From the NCBI GenBank assembly GCA_943788165.1, contig CALSPF010000001.1:558001-622000 (forward strand): a DNA stretch of 64,000 nt. Direction: 5' to 3'. A program made the position numbers and the translations under genes. The notes below the pieces were generated by a model. The model was not told the origin of the DNA and did not search any database. It saw only the letters and a program-made list of their open reading frames with translations. Origin of the DNA: an uncultured Flavobacteriaceae bacterium (GTDB taxonomy: Bacteria; Bacteroidota; Bacteroidia; Flavobacteriales; Flavobacteriaceae). This document shows, in pieces, positions 8,819 through 17,877 of the stretch (positions within the stretch are counted from its first letter, which is position 1; each line of letters opens with the position of its first letter).

Positions 8819-9286
8819 ATGAAAAACTTAAAATGCATTAGTTACTTCTTGTTTTTCTTTTTTTCACTGACAGTTTTTGCGCAAACAGAAGCTGAAATTG
8901 TTGTAGAGGAAAACCAAAAAATCAATCGATTGCGTGAGTTAACAGCGAAACAAAAGGAACTGTTAAAGGAGCGTCGGGAAATTTTGAAGAGCTTACGTGC
9001 AGAGTTTAAACAGTCTCTTACAGAAGAACAACAGCAATTACTCAAAAACGATTCGATGAACAAAAAGGAGCGTCGTGAAAAGTTCATGGAATCTCTCAGC
9101 GAATCGCAAAATATGACCTATCGTGAAATGTGTAAAGGTATTCAACATTCACGAGGGGAGTATCACCAAAGTTTGTCAAAAGAACAAAAAGAAAAAATTG
9201 CAAAGCACAGAAAAAAGCGAGAAAAACACCCAAAACACGCCAAAAAACACAAGAAACATAAAGAGCAAGGACACAACGAGGACTAA
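8819..9286 (+). CDS. Spy/CpxP-like LTxxQ periplasmic protein with His/Lys-rich tail
   Basis: A signal peptide (about residues 1-21, ending SLTVFAQ) precedes a charged helical region. Two LTxxQ-like motifs (LTEEQ and LSKEQ) recall the Spy/CpxP/CnrX family of periplasmic chaperone-sensors. The last 35 residues are almost only Lys, His, Glu and Arg (HPKHAKKHKKHKEQGHNED), a likely metal-binding tail. It follows the sigma/anti-sigma pair, so it may be a metal or envelope-stress effector or co-sensor. Its stop codon overlaps the convergent kynureninase gene by 4 nt. Confidence 0.65.
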   Translation: MKNLKCISYFLFFFFSLTVFAQTEAEIVVEENQKINRLRELTAKQKELLKERREILKSLRAEFKQSLTEEQQQLLKNDSMNKKERREKFMESLSESQNMTYREMCKGIQHSRGEYHQSLSKEQKEKIAKHRKKREKHPKHAKKHKKHKEQGHNED

Positions 9287-10550
9287 GTCACCGTTGGCCG
9301 TTGCTCATCGTACTGTTCGATTTCTTTTTCCAGTATAATTTCTTTCAAGCGTTGAACGGTTTGCCATAAATCGTTGAAGCCGATATACAAGGGCGCTATT
9401 CCAAAACGAATATATTTATCTGGGCGAAAATCAGGAATGATTTTTTAGCCCATTTTCTTTTCCATGTAATAAACACTGGCAGATACGCCATGAAGCTGCA
9501 TGCGATAGCGTAATGTGCGAACCCCGTTCATTTACGTCTAGTGGGGCTTTCGATACTAAAGCCGAGGGGGACTAATTCCTCCTCAATCAAGCCTAAAAGA
9601 AAAATAGTTAAAGCTTCACTTTTTTTTTCGGATGGGTTTAATCCCCAGCTTCCAATGTAATATCAAGTCCTGTTTCTAGTGCGGCAAGTGAGAGAATGGG
9701 CGGTGTGCCTGCATCAAATTTTTCAATGCCCTCTGCTGCCGCAAAAGTAGGCGAGAAGTCAAATGGACGACGGTGACCAAACCAACCCTGTATGGGAGTG
9801 GAAAGGGTTGGGATAAGTGGTTCTGCCAACATATAGAAAGGCTGGTGCGCCAGGGCCCACCGTTGAGGTATTTATACATACAAACCAATCGCTGCCAAGG
9901 TATTTGTTTGTTTGAAATCAATATCTACTGCACCCACCGCATGACTTAAATCCCAAACAATGATACTTTGATGCTTTGCTGCAAAAGCATTGAGTTCTTT
10001 CATGGGATAACAATAGGCGCTTTTGTAACTAACCAAACTAAGACAAACAATACCGGGTGTTTTTTTGAATGTGTTCTTTTAAAAGATCGACATCCGCTTT
10101 CAAGTCAGTTGAGTAAGAAACACAAATGGGTTGGGGCAAATCTAATTGATCTCTTATTCCCGCTAAAATATAGTTGTCGGTAGGGAAGTTGAGGGAATCG
10201 GTGAGGAGTTGCCTCGAATACTCTCCCGATTGTACCAAGGCGTGAACGAGTTTGTATAAATTGACAGAAGTAGATTCGCCCACAACAATTTCGCCCGAGG
10301 AAGCATTTAGTAGAAGTGCCAGTTTACCAGCAATACGTTTGGGAAGCGCTAACCAATGGTCATTCCAACTTCGTATAAGCTGCTTTCCCCATTGTTCCTC
10401 AATAATAGTTGTAATAACTTCCTTTGTTTTTAGGGGAAGTTTCCCCAAGGAATTCCCATCCAAATAGATTTCATTTTCATTCTGAAGAAAGTGTGATCGA
10501 AATTTGACTAAAGGATCTTGTTGGTCTTTTTCTATTGCTTGTTTATTCAT
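9283..10550 (-). pseudogene. kynU: kynureninase, interrupted by several frameshifts and a stop
   Basis: Kynureninase converts kynurenine to anthranilate and alanine using PLP. The intact N-terminal frame (10038-10550) has YLDGNSLGKLP and the SGEIVVGESTSVNLYK segment. Later pieces in other frames read WDLSHAVGAVDIDFK, MYKYLNGGP, FAAAEGIEKFDAGTPPILSLAALE, LDVNERGSHITLSH and KYIRFGIAPLYIGFNDLWQ. Together they cover the whole enzyme. Extra bases near 10061 and 9880 and at further points break the frame, and an in-frame TAA follows the MEKKMG segment near 9448. Conservation between the breaks suggests very recent decay or sequence error. The start overlaps the SGNH gene by 8 nt. Confidence 0.85.
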
Positions 10551-11235
10551 TCGAGTGATTATTGAAGAAGGGAAGTACGGTTGTTACCCAACGGCAATAC
10601 ATCAATCCGCTTGGATGTAAGTCGTCGTTTGCGAGTAATTCTGGGGCCGATCTTGCCTGTCGTGAAATGGGTGTAATATTAAAGTAGGCGATATTTCTTT
10701 CTAAACATTGATGCTCGATTACAGTGTTGTAGGCATCGATTTCAGCACCAATTTCTTCGCTGTTTCGGGACGAAGCAAAGGGTGTGACACCCCAGTCGGG
10801 AATGGATAAAACAAATACTTTTTCGATTTGATTTCCACTAAATTCAATTGCTTTATCCAATAACGTAACAAACTCTTCTTCAAAATCTTCAACACTTCTT
10901 CCACGGTATTGGTTGTTCACGCCGATTAAGAGCGAAACATAGTCATAAGTTTTACTGAGATTTGCTGCCTCTATTCCGGTCATCAGTTCGTCTGTTGTCC
11001 AACCTGTTTTGGCAATGATGCGTGGATCTTCTATTGGAATACCCTTTTGGTTTAGAACGGCGGCCAATTGAACTGGCCAGCGATCCTGTGTTGCAACGCT
11101 TTCACCAATCGTATAACTATCGCCTAAAGCGAGATAGCTGACTGCATTTTTTGAGGAGGAAGTCTGCAATGAAGTTGTCTTGTTTTGACAGCCCAAAACA
11201 GCACAGAAACTGACAAATAGGATGAGTTTTCGCAT
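10543..11235 (-). CDS. SGNH/GDSL-family esterase lipoprotein
   Basis: This 230-aa secreted hydrolase has a lipoprotein signal with lipobox VLGC near residue 16. Block I is LALGDSYTIGE (nucleophile Ser in GDS). Block III reads LLIGVNN, with Asn as in GxN, and block V is DDLHPSG with the catalytic Asp and His. It is therefore a complete SGNH hydrolase, probably anchored in the envelope and acting on esters or acyl groups. It is immediately upstream of kynU with an 8-nt overlap and 22 nt downstream of the M28 peptidase stop, so the three may share a transcript. Confidence 0.9.
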   Translation of the reverse strand: MRKLILFVSFCAVLGCQNKTTSLQTSSSKNAVSYLALGDSYTIGESVATQDRWPVQLAAVLNQKGIPIEDPRIIAKTGWTTDELMTGIEAANLSKTYDYVSLLIGVNNQYRGRSVEDFEEEFVTLLDKAIEFSGNQIEKVFVLSIPDWGVTPFASSRNSEEIGAEIDAYNTVIEHQCLERNIAYFNITPISRQARSAPELLANDDLHPSGLMYCRWVTTVLPFFNNHSNE

Positions 11236-11257
11236 ATAAGCTTGCTGATTAAATAAT

Positions 11258-12817
11258 TTACATTCCTCCTTTACGTCTGGGTGATCTTTGAATGGGCCAT
11301 TTCATTTGTTTTCCAGATCGTTTACTCACCGGTAAAATACTCTTTTCTCTTGAAGTGGTTTCTGGATCTTCAGATGCCATATAGGCTAAGATAGCGGTGA
11401 GGATGGCATTGTTGCGTACATCATCAAAAATGATTTTGTCATAAGTGTCTCTGTTGGTGTGCCAGGTGTAGTTTGAATAGGACCAACTCAAAGAACTTAA
11501 GCTAAATGCCGGAACTCCTGCAGCGACAAAAGAGGCATAGTCAGACCCTCCACGCCCTGGTGTTCCCGGAAAATTTGTTTCGATATGTTGGCTGATGTCT
11601 TGTGGAACTTCATGTAGCCATCGACCAACGTAGTCATAAGCATCAAGAAAGCCCTGACCGGAGATATTGACCACACGACCCGTGCCGTTGTCTTGGTTAA
11701 AAACGGCCTGTATATTTTTTACAATGTCTGGGTGATCTTCAACAAAAGCCCTTGAGCCATTGAGTCCTTGTTCTTCACTTCCCCAATGTCCCACCAAAAT
11801 AGTTCTTTTTGGGTTGGGGTATACTTTTTTGAGAATACGCATGGCTTCCATCATTACCAACGAGCCTGTTCCATTGTCAGTAGCACCTGTCCCGCCATCC
11901 CATGAGTCAAAGTGAGCTGAAAGAATGACGTACTCTTCTGGTTTTTCAGTTCCTTTGATTTCAGCGATGGTGTTGAATGTTGGCACTTCGCCCAATTCTT
12001 TGGATTGGGCCACAATGGTGAGCTTTGGTTTTTCTCCACGTGCAGCGAGTCGATATACCATAGAATAGTCTTCCAATTCTAAATCTACGGTGGGGATTTT
12101 TTTCGTCCTAGCGCTAAATATTTTGCTCACACCAAAGCCTTTTGACCAGTAGGAGCTTATGATTCCGGCAGCACCTGCTTTTTCAAGTGCCTGGTGAATG
12201 GTTCTTGAGGTATAGCCTGTATTACGCATATTTTCCCGCCATGCTTTATTGGCAGCTGTTCGCTCCTTTTTCATTTTTTCAAACGATTCTTCAGTGGCAA
12301 ACTCCTCCCAATTGTAGTCGGGTCTCCCAGTGGCTTCCAATTTGGACACCATGACTAATTTCCCTTTCACAGCGAGGAGCCAATTCGCAAAAGCGATGGA
12401 GTCTTTAACCATGGGTAATACAACAACTTCTGCAGTAACCCCTTTTTTGGAGGTAGAAGGATTCCAGGCCAATTGCGTGCCCTTTAAACTGTGTATTCTT
12501 GGAGACAGCATGTTTATGTGGGTGATGCCTCTTTCCCAACCTCGCCAAGTGCCATAGGATTCATTGCGTGCAGGAATGCCCCATTTTGCATAGGTGTTTA
12601 CGGCCCAATCATGCGCTTGTTTCATTTGGGGTGTTCCTACCAATCTGGGTCCAATACCATCCATTAATTCCTGCCCCAATTGTTCTAGTTGTGAATGTTT
12701 ATTGGCCTCTTGTACAATTTGATCAATGATATTTTGGTCTTGCGCTAAAGCTACAAAGCTGAAAAACAAGAGGAGAAAAGACAAGTATTGGTTTATCGGA
12801 TTAATAATAAAATTCAT
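11258..12817 (-). CDS. secreted M28-family zinc peptidase
   Basis: This 519-aa aminopeptidase/carboxypeptidase-like enzyme has an N-terminal signal segment (ending VALAQ). Zinc ligands appear in order: SAHFDSWDGG (His and Asp), TDNGTGSLVMMEA (bridging Asp), HWGSEEQGLNGS (Glu-Glu), FNQDNGTGRV (Asp) and the late His in NYTWHTNRDTYD. A protease-associated-like domain is inserted before the catalytic part. I chose the ATG at 12817 over a TTG one codon earlier. It belongs with the adjacent S9 peptidase to a secreted peptide-degrading set. Confidence 0.9.
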   Translation of the reverse strand: MNFIINPINQYLSFLLLFFSFVALAQDQNIIDQIVQEANKHSQLEQLGQELMDGIGPRLVGTPQMKQAHDWAVNTYAKWGIPARNESYGTWRGWERGITHINMLSPRIHSLKGTQLAWNPSTSKKGVTAEVVVLPMVKDSIAFANWLLAVKGKLVMVSKLEATGRPDYNWEEFATEESFEKMKKERTAANKAWRENMRNTGYTSRTIHQALEKAGAAGIISSYWSKGFGVSKIFSARTKKIPTVDLELEDYSMVYRLAARGEKPKLTIVAQSKELGEVPTFNTIAEIKGTEKPEEYVILSAHFDSWDGGTGATDNGTGSLVMMEAMRILKKVYPNPKRTILVGHWGSEEQGLNGSRAFVEDHPDIVKNIQAVFNQDNGTGRVVNISGQGFLDAYDYVGRWLHEVPQDISQHIETNFPGTPGRGGSDYASFVAAGVPAFSLSSLSWSYSNYTWHTNRDTYDKIIFDDVRNNAILTAILAYMASEDPETTSREKSILPVSKRSGKQMKWPIQRSPRRKGGM

Positions 12818-12842
12818 CAATAGTTTAAATTTAATAAATGCA

Positions 12843-12850
12843 CAAATTTA
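12843..12850 (-). promoter_or_regulatory. -7 box of the M28 peptidase promoter
   Basis: The minus strand reads TAAATTTG 26 nt upstream of the peptidase ATG, matching TAnnTTTG. No clear -33 TTG was found at the usual spacing. Confidence 0.4.
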
Positions 12851-12907
12851 AAATAAGTGTTCAGTAATAGTGAAGTTTTATAAAGAGTCATAATATGCAG
12901 CGAGCCA

Positions 12908-15352
12908 TTAACCTTTTGGTTTTATTGATTTTGTCATTAATTCTTTGGGCTTATTTTTCACATGTTTTTCTAACCATCGATCTTGCTCCCAGATCAAATG
13001 AAGTATTGTTTCCTTTGCCCTGTATCCATGACTTTCTTTTGGAAACATCACCAGCCTTGTCGTTGCTCCAAGTCCTTTGAGTGCATTGAAATAGCGTACG
13101 CTCTGCATTGGATATGTTCCAGAGTTATTGTCGGCCTCGCCATGTATTAATAACAAGGGGGTTTTCATTTTGTCTGCATGCATGAACGGCGACATGGTAT
13201 TGTATACATTTGGCGCTTCCCAATAACTTCTTTCTTCACTTTGAAAACCAAATGGGGTGAGTGTCCTATTGTACGCACCACTTCTAGCTATTCCAGCTGC
13301 AAATAAATTAGAATGACTTAATAAGTTTGCTACCATGAACGCTCCATAACTGTGTCCTCCAACGGCTACCCTGTCTCGATCAATATGACCTAATGCATCA
13401 ACAGCGTTTATCGCTGCTAGTGCATTGGCAACCAATTGAGGTCTAAAGCTGTCATTTGGATTTTTGTCCCCCTCTCCTACAATTGGAAATGCAGCCCTAT
13501 CCAATACTACATAACCTTGTGTAGCCCAATAAATTGGTGAACCCCAAGAGGGATAAGTAAAACGGTTAGGATTATTTGTTTTTTGAGAAGCGCTTGATTT
13601 ATTTTTATATTCTCTTGGGTAAGCCCAAAGAATCATTGGTTTTTTTGCTTGAGGGGTTACATTTTGGTCGGGTACATATAAAACGCCATTTAAATCTAAA
13701 CCATCTTCACGTTTGTAATTAATGATTTCTTTTTTAATATTTTGAAGCGATTTAAATGGATTTTTAAAAAAGGTTAATTGCTCTAGTTTGTTTGATAAAA
13801 GTGATTTCTTATGATAATTTGGATATTCATTTGGTGATTCAATTCTTACAAGGACTTCATTTTTTCTTAAATCATAATCTAATATGTTTTCATATTTGTC
13901 AAGATAGGGTGATTGATATACTCTTTTGGAAGCTCCAGAAGAAAGATTGGTTTTGTCCAAGAAAGGGAATTGACCGTTTTGTGTAAATCCATTTCCGATT
14001 GTAAAAACAGAATTATTTTCAATCAATAAAACAGACTGATTGAATTTATTTTTCTGTTGAACAAAATTTCCTGGATCACTATACACATCTTGATAGTTTC
14101 TATCACTGATGATTCTTGCTTTGACAGCAGGTTTAGAGGGATTGAAAACATAGCTTTTTGTATTTCGAGTATTCCACCAACGGTCTGTAATTATTGCAGT
14201 TTCATCATTTCCCCAATAAACATTTCTAATTCTGTTCTTTACTTTTGTCAAGTAGGAGGGAGGTGAAGTAAATGGGGCTTCCCACTGGTGTAATGCATCA
14301 CGATAATCAGCTAAAAACGCAGGGTCTCCCTTGTCAAGAGCGATAAAATAGCTCAGTGTAGAAGGTTTGTCACTTCTCCATCTAAAATTTCTTTTAGCTA
14401 TTGTAGTGGACATAAATCCCTTGGGTAGTTCTTCAAGTAATGGAGTGTCATTGATTACTTTAATTAGATTTGCATTTACATCATATACACGCGTTTCCGT
14501 AGGGAATCTGCTGTAAGGCACGATATATGAAAAAGGTGTTTTTATAAAATCGATCAGTACATAAGCCCCATTAGGAGACAATTGAATATTCTTATACATT
14601 CTTGTTGGTAGCCATGTTGAATACTCACCATTAATATTGACTTTCAATAATACAGATTGTGATAATTGTTTAAAATTAAAAACATCATTCGGGTTTTTCA
14701 ACAAGTCTTGATAGGTTCTGTTTTGCGCTTTAGAACCGTTGTTTTCAGTGACAGTAGGCCCCATAGGTAGGGATGCATTTGTATTGATCAAAGCTTTTAA
14801 TTCGCTTGGCAGTGCTTTTATAATTAACTCTTTATTGTTAATCCACTTAATAGCATTACCCATTGTGGCATTAACCGTTGCTTCAAATATTTTTTTGGCA
14901 AAAAGTGTTTTAATATTTAAAACCCAAAGCTCAACTCCCTCTTGCGTTGTGTTGGTCATCGCTATTTTTTTCTCATCAGGTGAGAATTGAAAGTTGGACA
15001 ACTTCATGTTTTCTGGTAATCCAATGACATTTTGTGCTGTTTTGCTTTCATTTAGCTTCGTCACTTCGACTTTGTTGTAATAGGTGATTCTGCTCCCAAT
15101 ATGCCGAAGCGGATCTACTCTTAAGCCTCCAAGGCGCAATTCATCTTGTGAAAGATCTTCAATTTTTTTATATGCAGATCGATACAAAAACACCATTATT
15201 TCATCCTCGCTATTCCTCAAAACGCTTGGGGCAACATCGATATCAATTAGTTCGAGTAATGATTTTTTAGGGGTTTGATAGCCTGTGTTTACTTGAGCAA
15301 ATACACTGATGGATATAAAAAAACAAAATAAAGATAGAATACGAGTCTGCAT
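12908..15352 (-). CDS. secreted S9 prolyl-oligopeptidase-family peptidase (S9D-like)
   Basis: This 814-aa serine peptidase has a signal peptide (about residues 1-19, ending ISVFAQ), a long beta-propeller region and a C-terminal alpha/beta-hydrolase domain. The nucleophile elbow is AVGGHSYGAFMVANL, and it is followed by GIARSGAYNRTLTPFGFQ, a signature I associate with plant glutamyl-endopeptidase-like S9D enzymes. The Asp (HGEADNNSGT) and His (KESHGYRAKE) of the triad are present. It probably digests peptides in the periplasm or outside the cell. Confidence 0.88.
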   Translation of the reverse strand: MQTRILSLFCFFISISVFAQVNTGYQTPKKSLLELIDIDVAPSVLRNSEDEIMVFLYRSAYKKIEDLSQDELRLGGLRVDPLRHIGSRITYYNKVEVTKLNESKTAQNVIGLPENMKLSNFQFSPDEKKIAMTNTTQEGVELWVLNIKTLFAKKIFEATVNATMGNAIKWINNKELIIKALPSELKALINTNASLPMGPTVTENNGSKAQNRTYQDLLKNPNDVFNFKQLSQSVLLKVNINGEYSTWLPTRMYKNIQLSPNGAYVLIDFIKTPFSYIVPYSRFPTETRVYDVNANLIKVINDTPLLEELPKGFMSTTIAKRNFRWRSDKPSTLSYFIALDKGDPAFLADYRDALHQWEAPFTSPPSYLTKVKNRIRNVYWGNDETAIITDRWWNTRNTKSYVFNPSKPAVKARIISDRNYQDVYSDPGNFVQQKNKFNQSVLLIENNSVFTIGNGFTQNGQFPFLDKTNLSSGASKRVYQSPYLDKYENILDYDLRKNEVLVRIESPNEYPNYHKKSLLSNKLEQLTFFKNPFKSLQNIKKEIINYKREDGLDLNGVLYVPDQNVTPQAKKPMILWAYPREYKNKSSASQKTNNPNRFTYPSWGSPIYWATQGYVVLDRAAFPIVGEGDKNPNDSFRPQLVANALAAINAVDALGHIDRDRVAVGGHSYGAFMVANLLSHSNLFAAGIARSGAYNRTLTPFGFQSEERSYWEAPNVYNTMSPFMHADKMKTPLLLIHGEADNNSGTYPMQSVRYFNALKGLGATTRLVMFPKESHGYRAKETILHLIWEQDRWLEKHVKNKPKELMTKSIKPKG

Positions 15353-15531
15353 ATCTGTGTTTTATTAAAATAATAGTATCTTAAATATACTAAAAAAATG
15401 ATCAATCAGTCAATCAATAAGTTTTATCAACCATTATCAATAAAAAGTTTCAATTGATGCTTTATTAATGGCTTGGAATTGCATTAAAATTTAATGCGAA
15501 TACCATCACTTTTTTTGATGTTTCTGTTTTG

Positions 15532-15539
15532 TATATTTG
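15532..15539 (+). promoter_or_regulatory. -7 box upstream of the flavin monooxygenase
   Basis: TATATTTG matches TAnnTTTG and lies 68 nt before the TTG start of the gene. A TTTG at 15514-15517 is somewhat too close to be an ideal -33 element. Confidence 0.45.
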
Positions 15540-15607
15540 AAGACATAAACTTGATCCCAGATATTTGAAACATCTTTAAATAACTGATTAATGTTTAAAT
15601 AAAAACT

Positions 15608-17080
15608 TTGGAAGAAAAAGAACTTTGTTGGGCGAGTTGCATAGAATGCAAAGGTCTTGGGAGGAAGAAACGGAGACTCCGCAAAAGCATTCACATTCGC
15701 TATCAACGAGAATTAAAGCAGTTCGACGCCTCGCCGGGAAATGGAGATGCTCCAGTTCGACCAACTGCCCCCCTTGATGTTTGTTCTACTTGCAAAGGAT
15801 CTGGTCTTGTGGCTGTTTCACAAAGCCCACATCCAGACAAAGTGCAGTACCCACATATCGCCATTATTGGAGGTGGTATTGGCGGCATTGCCCTAGGGGT
15901 AGCTTGTTTACACCGAAAGATTCCATTTACGCTTTATGAGCGAGACCAAAGCTTTGACGCTCGTTCTCAAGGCTACGGGCTTACGTTACAGCAAGCAAGT
16001 GCAGCCATTAAAGGACTTGGGATTTCTGCTTTAGCTGAAGGAGTTGTCTCTACCAAACATATTGTACACACAACAGATGGTAAAGTCATTGGTGAGTGGG
16101 GAATGCGCAAATGGCTAGCTGCCGATACCCAAAATAAGCTTAAGAAAAGCAACATCCATATTGCCCGTCAATCCTTGCGATGGACACTATTGAATCAATT
16201 GGGGGGAAATGATGTAATTCATTGGGGCCACAAGTTGGTGGATTATAAGGAGCAGGGCCAAAATAGCGGGCAGCTTTCGTTTGAGGTTGACGGAAAAATA
16301 AAGCCTGTCGAGGCAGATCTAGTTGTCGGTGCTGACGGCATTCGTTCAAGCTTGCGTAATCAAATTATTGGCGAAAAGATTTCTCCGCTGAACTATTTAG
16401 GTTGTATTGTAATATTGGGAATCTGTTCCTTTGAGGCACTAAATGGAGTGACAAGTCTTTTACTCGACGGTGCGACTGTATTCCAAACAGCGAACGGAAA
16501 TGAACGTATTTACATGATGCCTTATGCCAAAAATAAGATCATGTGGCAATTGAGTTTTCCTTTGGAAGAAGAAGCCGCCAAGTCTTTAAGTCAAAAGGGG
16601 GCTAAAGCCCTGAAGAAAGAGGCCTGTAAATGCGTCCAGTGGCATGACCCCATCCCCCAAATTCTTGCCGCGACAAGTGTAGATTTCATTTCGGGTTATC
16701 CGGTCTATGATCGGGCGTTACTACAATCTGACCTTTTGGAAAACGCAAAACAGGCAACTCTAATTGGCGATGCGGCTCACCCTATGAGTCCATTCAAAGG
16801 CCAAGGGGCCAACCAAGCAATCCTCGATGCACTGGCCCTTGCAAGAGAAATTACCAAAGGATGTAGTCCCAAGTCTGAATGGCGAAAAAACGGAATTAGA
16901 TCAACTGTTTTGACTGCTTTTGAGTCGGAAATGCTTGCCCGTACTTCCATAAAAGTAAAAGAGTCTGCCACAGCAGCCCAGTTTTTACATTCAGAAGCAG
17001 TGTTGCAGGAAAGTGATGCGCCAAGAGGACGGCATCTCAAATCTGAGCGGGTTATTGAGGATATTTATGCTAAGCATTAA
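15608..17080 (+). CDS. class A flavin monooxygenase with DnaJ-like zinc-finger N-terminus
   Basis: This 490-aa protein has a FAD Rossmann motif (IAIIGGGIGGIALG, about residues 84-97), the DG motif (LVVGADGIRSSLR) and the GD motif (LIGDAAHPMSPFKGQG), as in TetX/UbiH-type hydroxylases. Before the flavin fold lie two CxxCxGxG motifs (Cys11-Cys14 and Cys59-Cys62, plus Cys7) that look like a DnaJ zinc-finger half, separated by a basic helix. There is no ATG. A TTG at 15608 is the only start that keeps the cysteines, and an in-frame TAA lies four codons upstream. The substrate is unknown. Confidence 0.82.
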   Translation: MEEKELCWASCIECKGLGRKKRRLRKSIHIRYQRELKQFDASPGNGDAPVRPTAPLDVCSTCKGSGLVAVSQSPHPDKVQYPHIAIIGGGIGGIALGVACLHRKIPFTLYERDQSFDARSQGYGLTLQQASAAIKGLGISALAEGVVSTKHIVHTTDGKVIGEWGMRKWLAADTQNKLKKSNIHIARQSLRWTLLNQLGGNDVIHWGHKLVDYKEQGQNSGQLSFEVDGKIKPVEADLVVGADGIRSSLRNQIIGEKISPLNYLGCIVILGICSFEALNGVTSLLLDGATVFQTANGNERIYMMPYAKNKIMWQLSFPLEEEAAKSLSQKGAKALKKEACKCVQWHDPIPQILAATSVDFISGYPVYDRALLQSDLLENAKQATLIGDAAHPMSPFKGQGANQAILDALALAREITKGCSPKSEWRKNGIRSTVLTAFESEMLARTSIKVKESATAAQFLHSEAVLQESDAPRGRHLKSERVIEDIYAKH

Positions 17081-17213
17081 GCTCTTTTGGGACTAGTATC
17101 CCTTTATTTAACATCCGATTTACCTATCCACAATTCTTATAAAAAACTACACTTTCTATATGTACCTATCATTTTGTATCTAGATAGATATTAACTATAA
17201 AACTATTTTTAAA

Positions 17214-17412
17214 ATGAAGAATATATTTTTTAAGCTTTCTATTAGTCTCTAGTTTATCGTTTGGTCAAATAATGGTGCTTTTTGAAGCAGACACACCTGA
17301 CAAGAACAACATGGCTGAAGTAGCGCAAAACTGGTTTGGCGCTGTTAAAGCAGTATAAGGCGATGAAAATGGAATAACAATGCATCACAAAGGTTGGGCA
17401 AGCACACCTTGG
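17214..17412 (+). pseudogene. remnant of a small secreted protein
   Basis: An ATG at 17214 starts a signal-like sequence (MKNIFFKLSISL) that is interrupted by an early stop and a frame change. It then continues as FEADTPDKNNMAEVAQNWFGAVKAV, meets an in-frame TAA and resumes as GDENGITMHHKGW. The reading is protein-like between the breaks, so I take it as a decayed gene. I do not recognise the family. Confidence 0.4.
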
Positions 17413-17798
17413 ATTTTCATCGTGACATGTTTTTGATTGGTGTCTATTCTGGATAAAGGTTTCCTGACTATTCTGTTTTTGAAAAATCTGATGTAAAAAA
17501 TGTAATGATCATCAAGCGAGTTAAATTTTAATCTTAATTCAATAATTATAGGAAAATCTTTAGATCTTTTTTCACTCCAATCTTCAACATCTTTTTCTTT
17601 TAAAACAGCTTTCATATTATTGAAAAGAGTATTTAAGCTTAAATTTAAATTACTTAAATTTTGATAAGAATCAGATATTATATTAATTAACCTTATGTTT
17701 TTAAGTCTTTGTTCTTTTAAGTAGTCATTAGTCCTCTTAAAAGGCTGTATGAGACAAATTGAAATGGCGTCACATCGATTAATTATATAGCTTAAAAA
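17385..17798 (-). pseudogene. stop-free remnant of an unidentified gene
   Basis: On the minus strand a frame stays open for 137 codons. It reads protein-like as far as about 17440 (for example SYIINRCDAISICLIQPF, then RLINIISDSYQNLSNLNLS, then WSEKRSKDFPIIIELRLKF). It has no start codon at its head, and its tail overlaps the neighbouring remnant on the other strand, so it looks like a gene piece cut at both ends. No family was recognised. Confidence 0.35.
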
Positions 17799-17877
17799 TT
17801 AATCAATTATTAAGTACTAATTAACCTAATTCTTAATGTCACAATTATATATTTATGAATATTAAATTTACTTCGTT

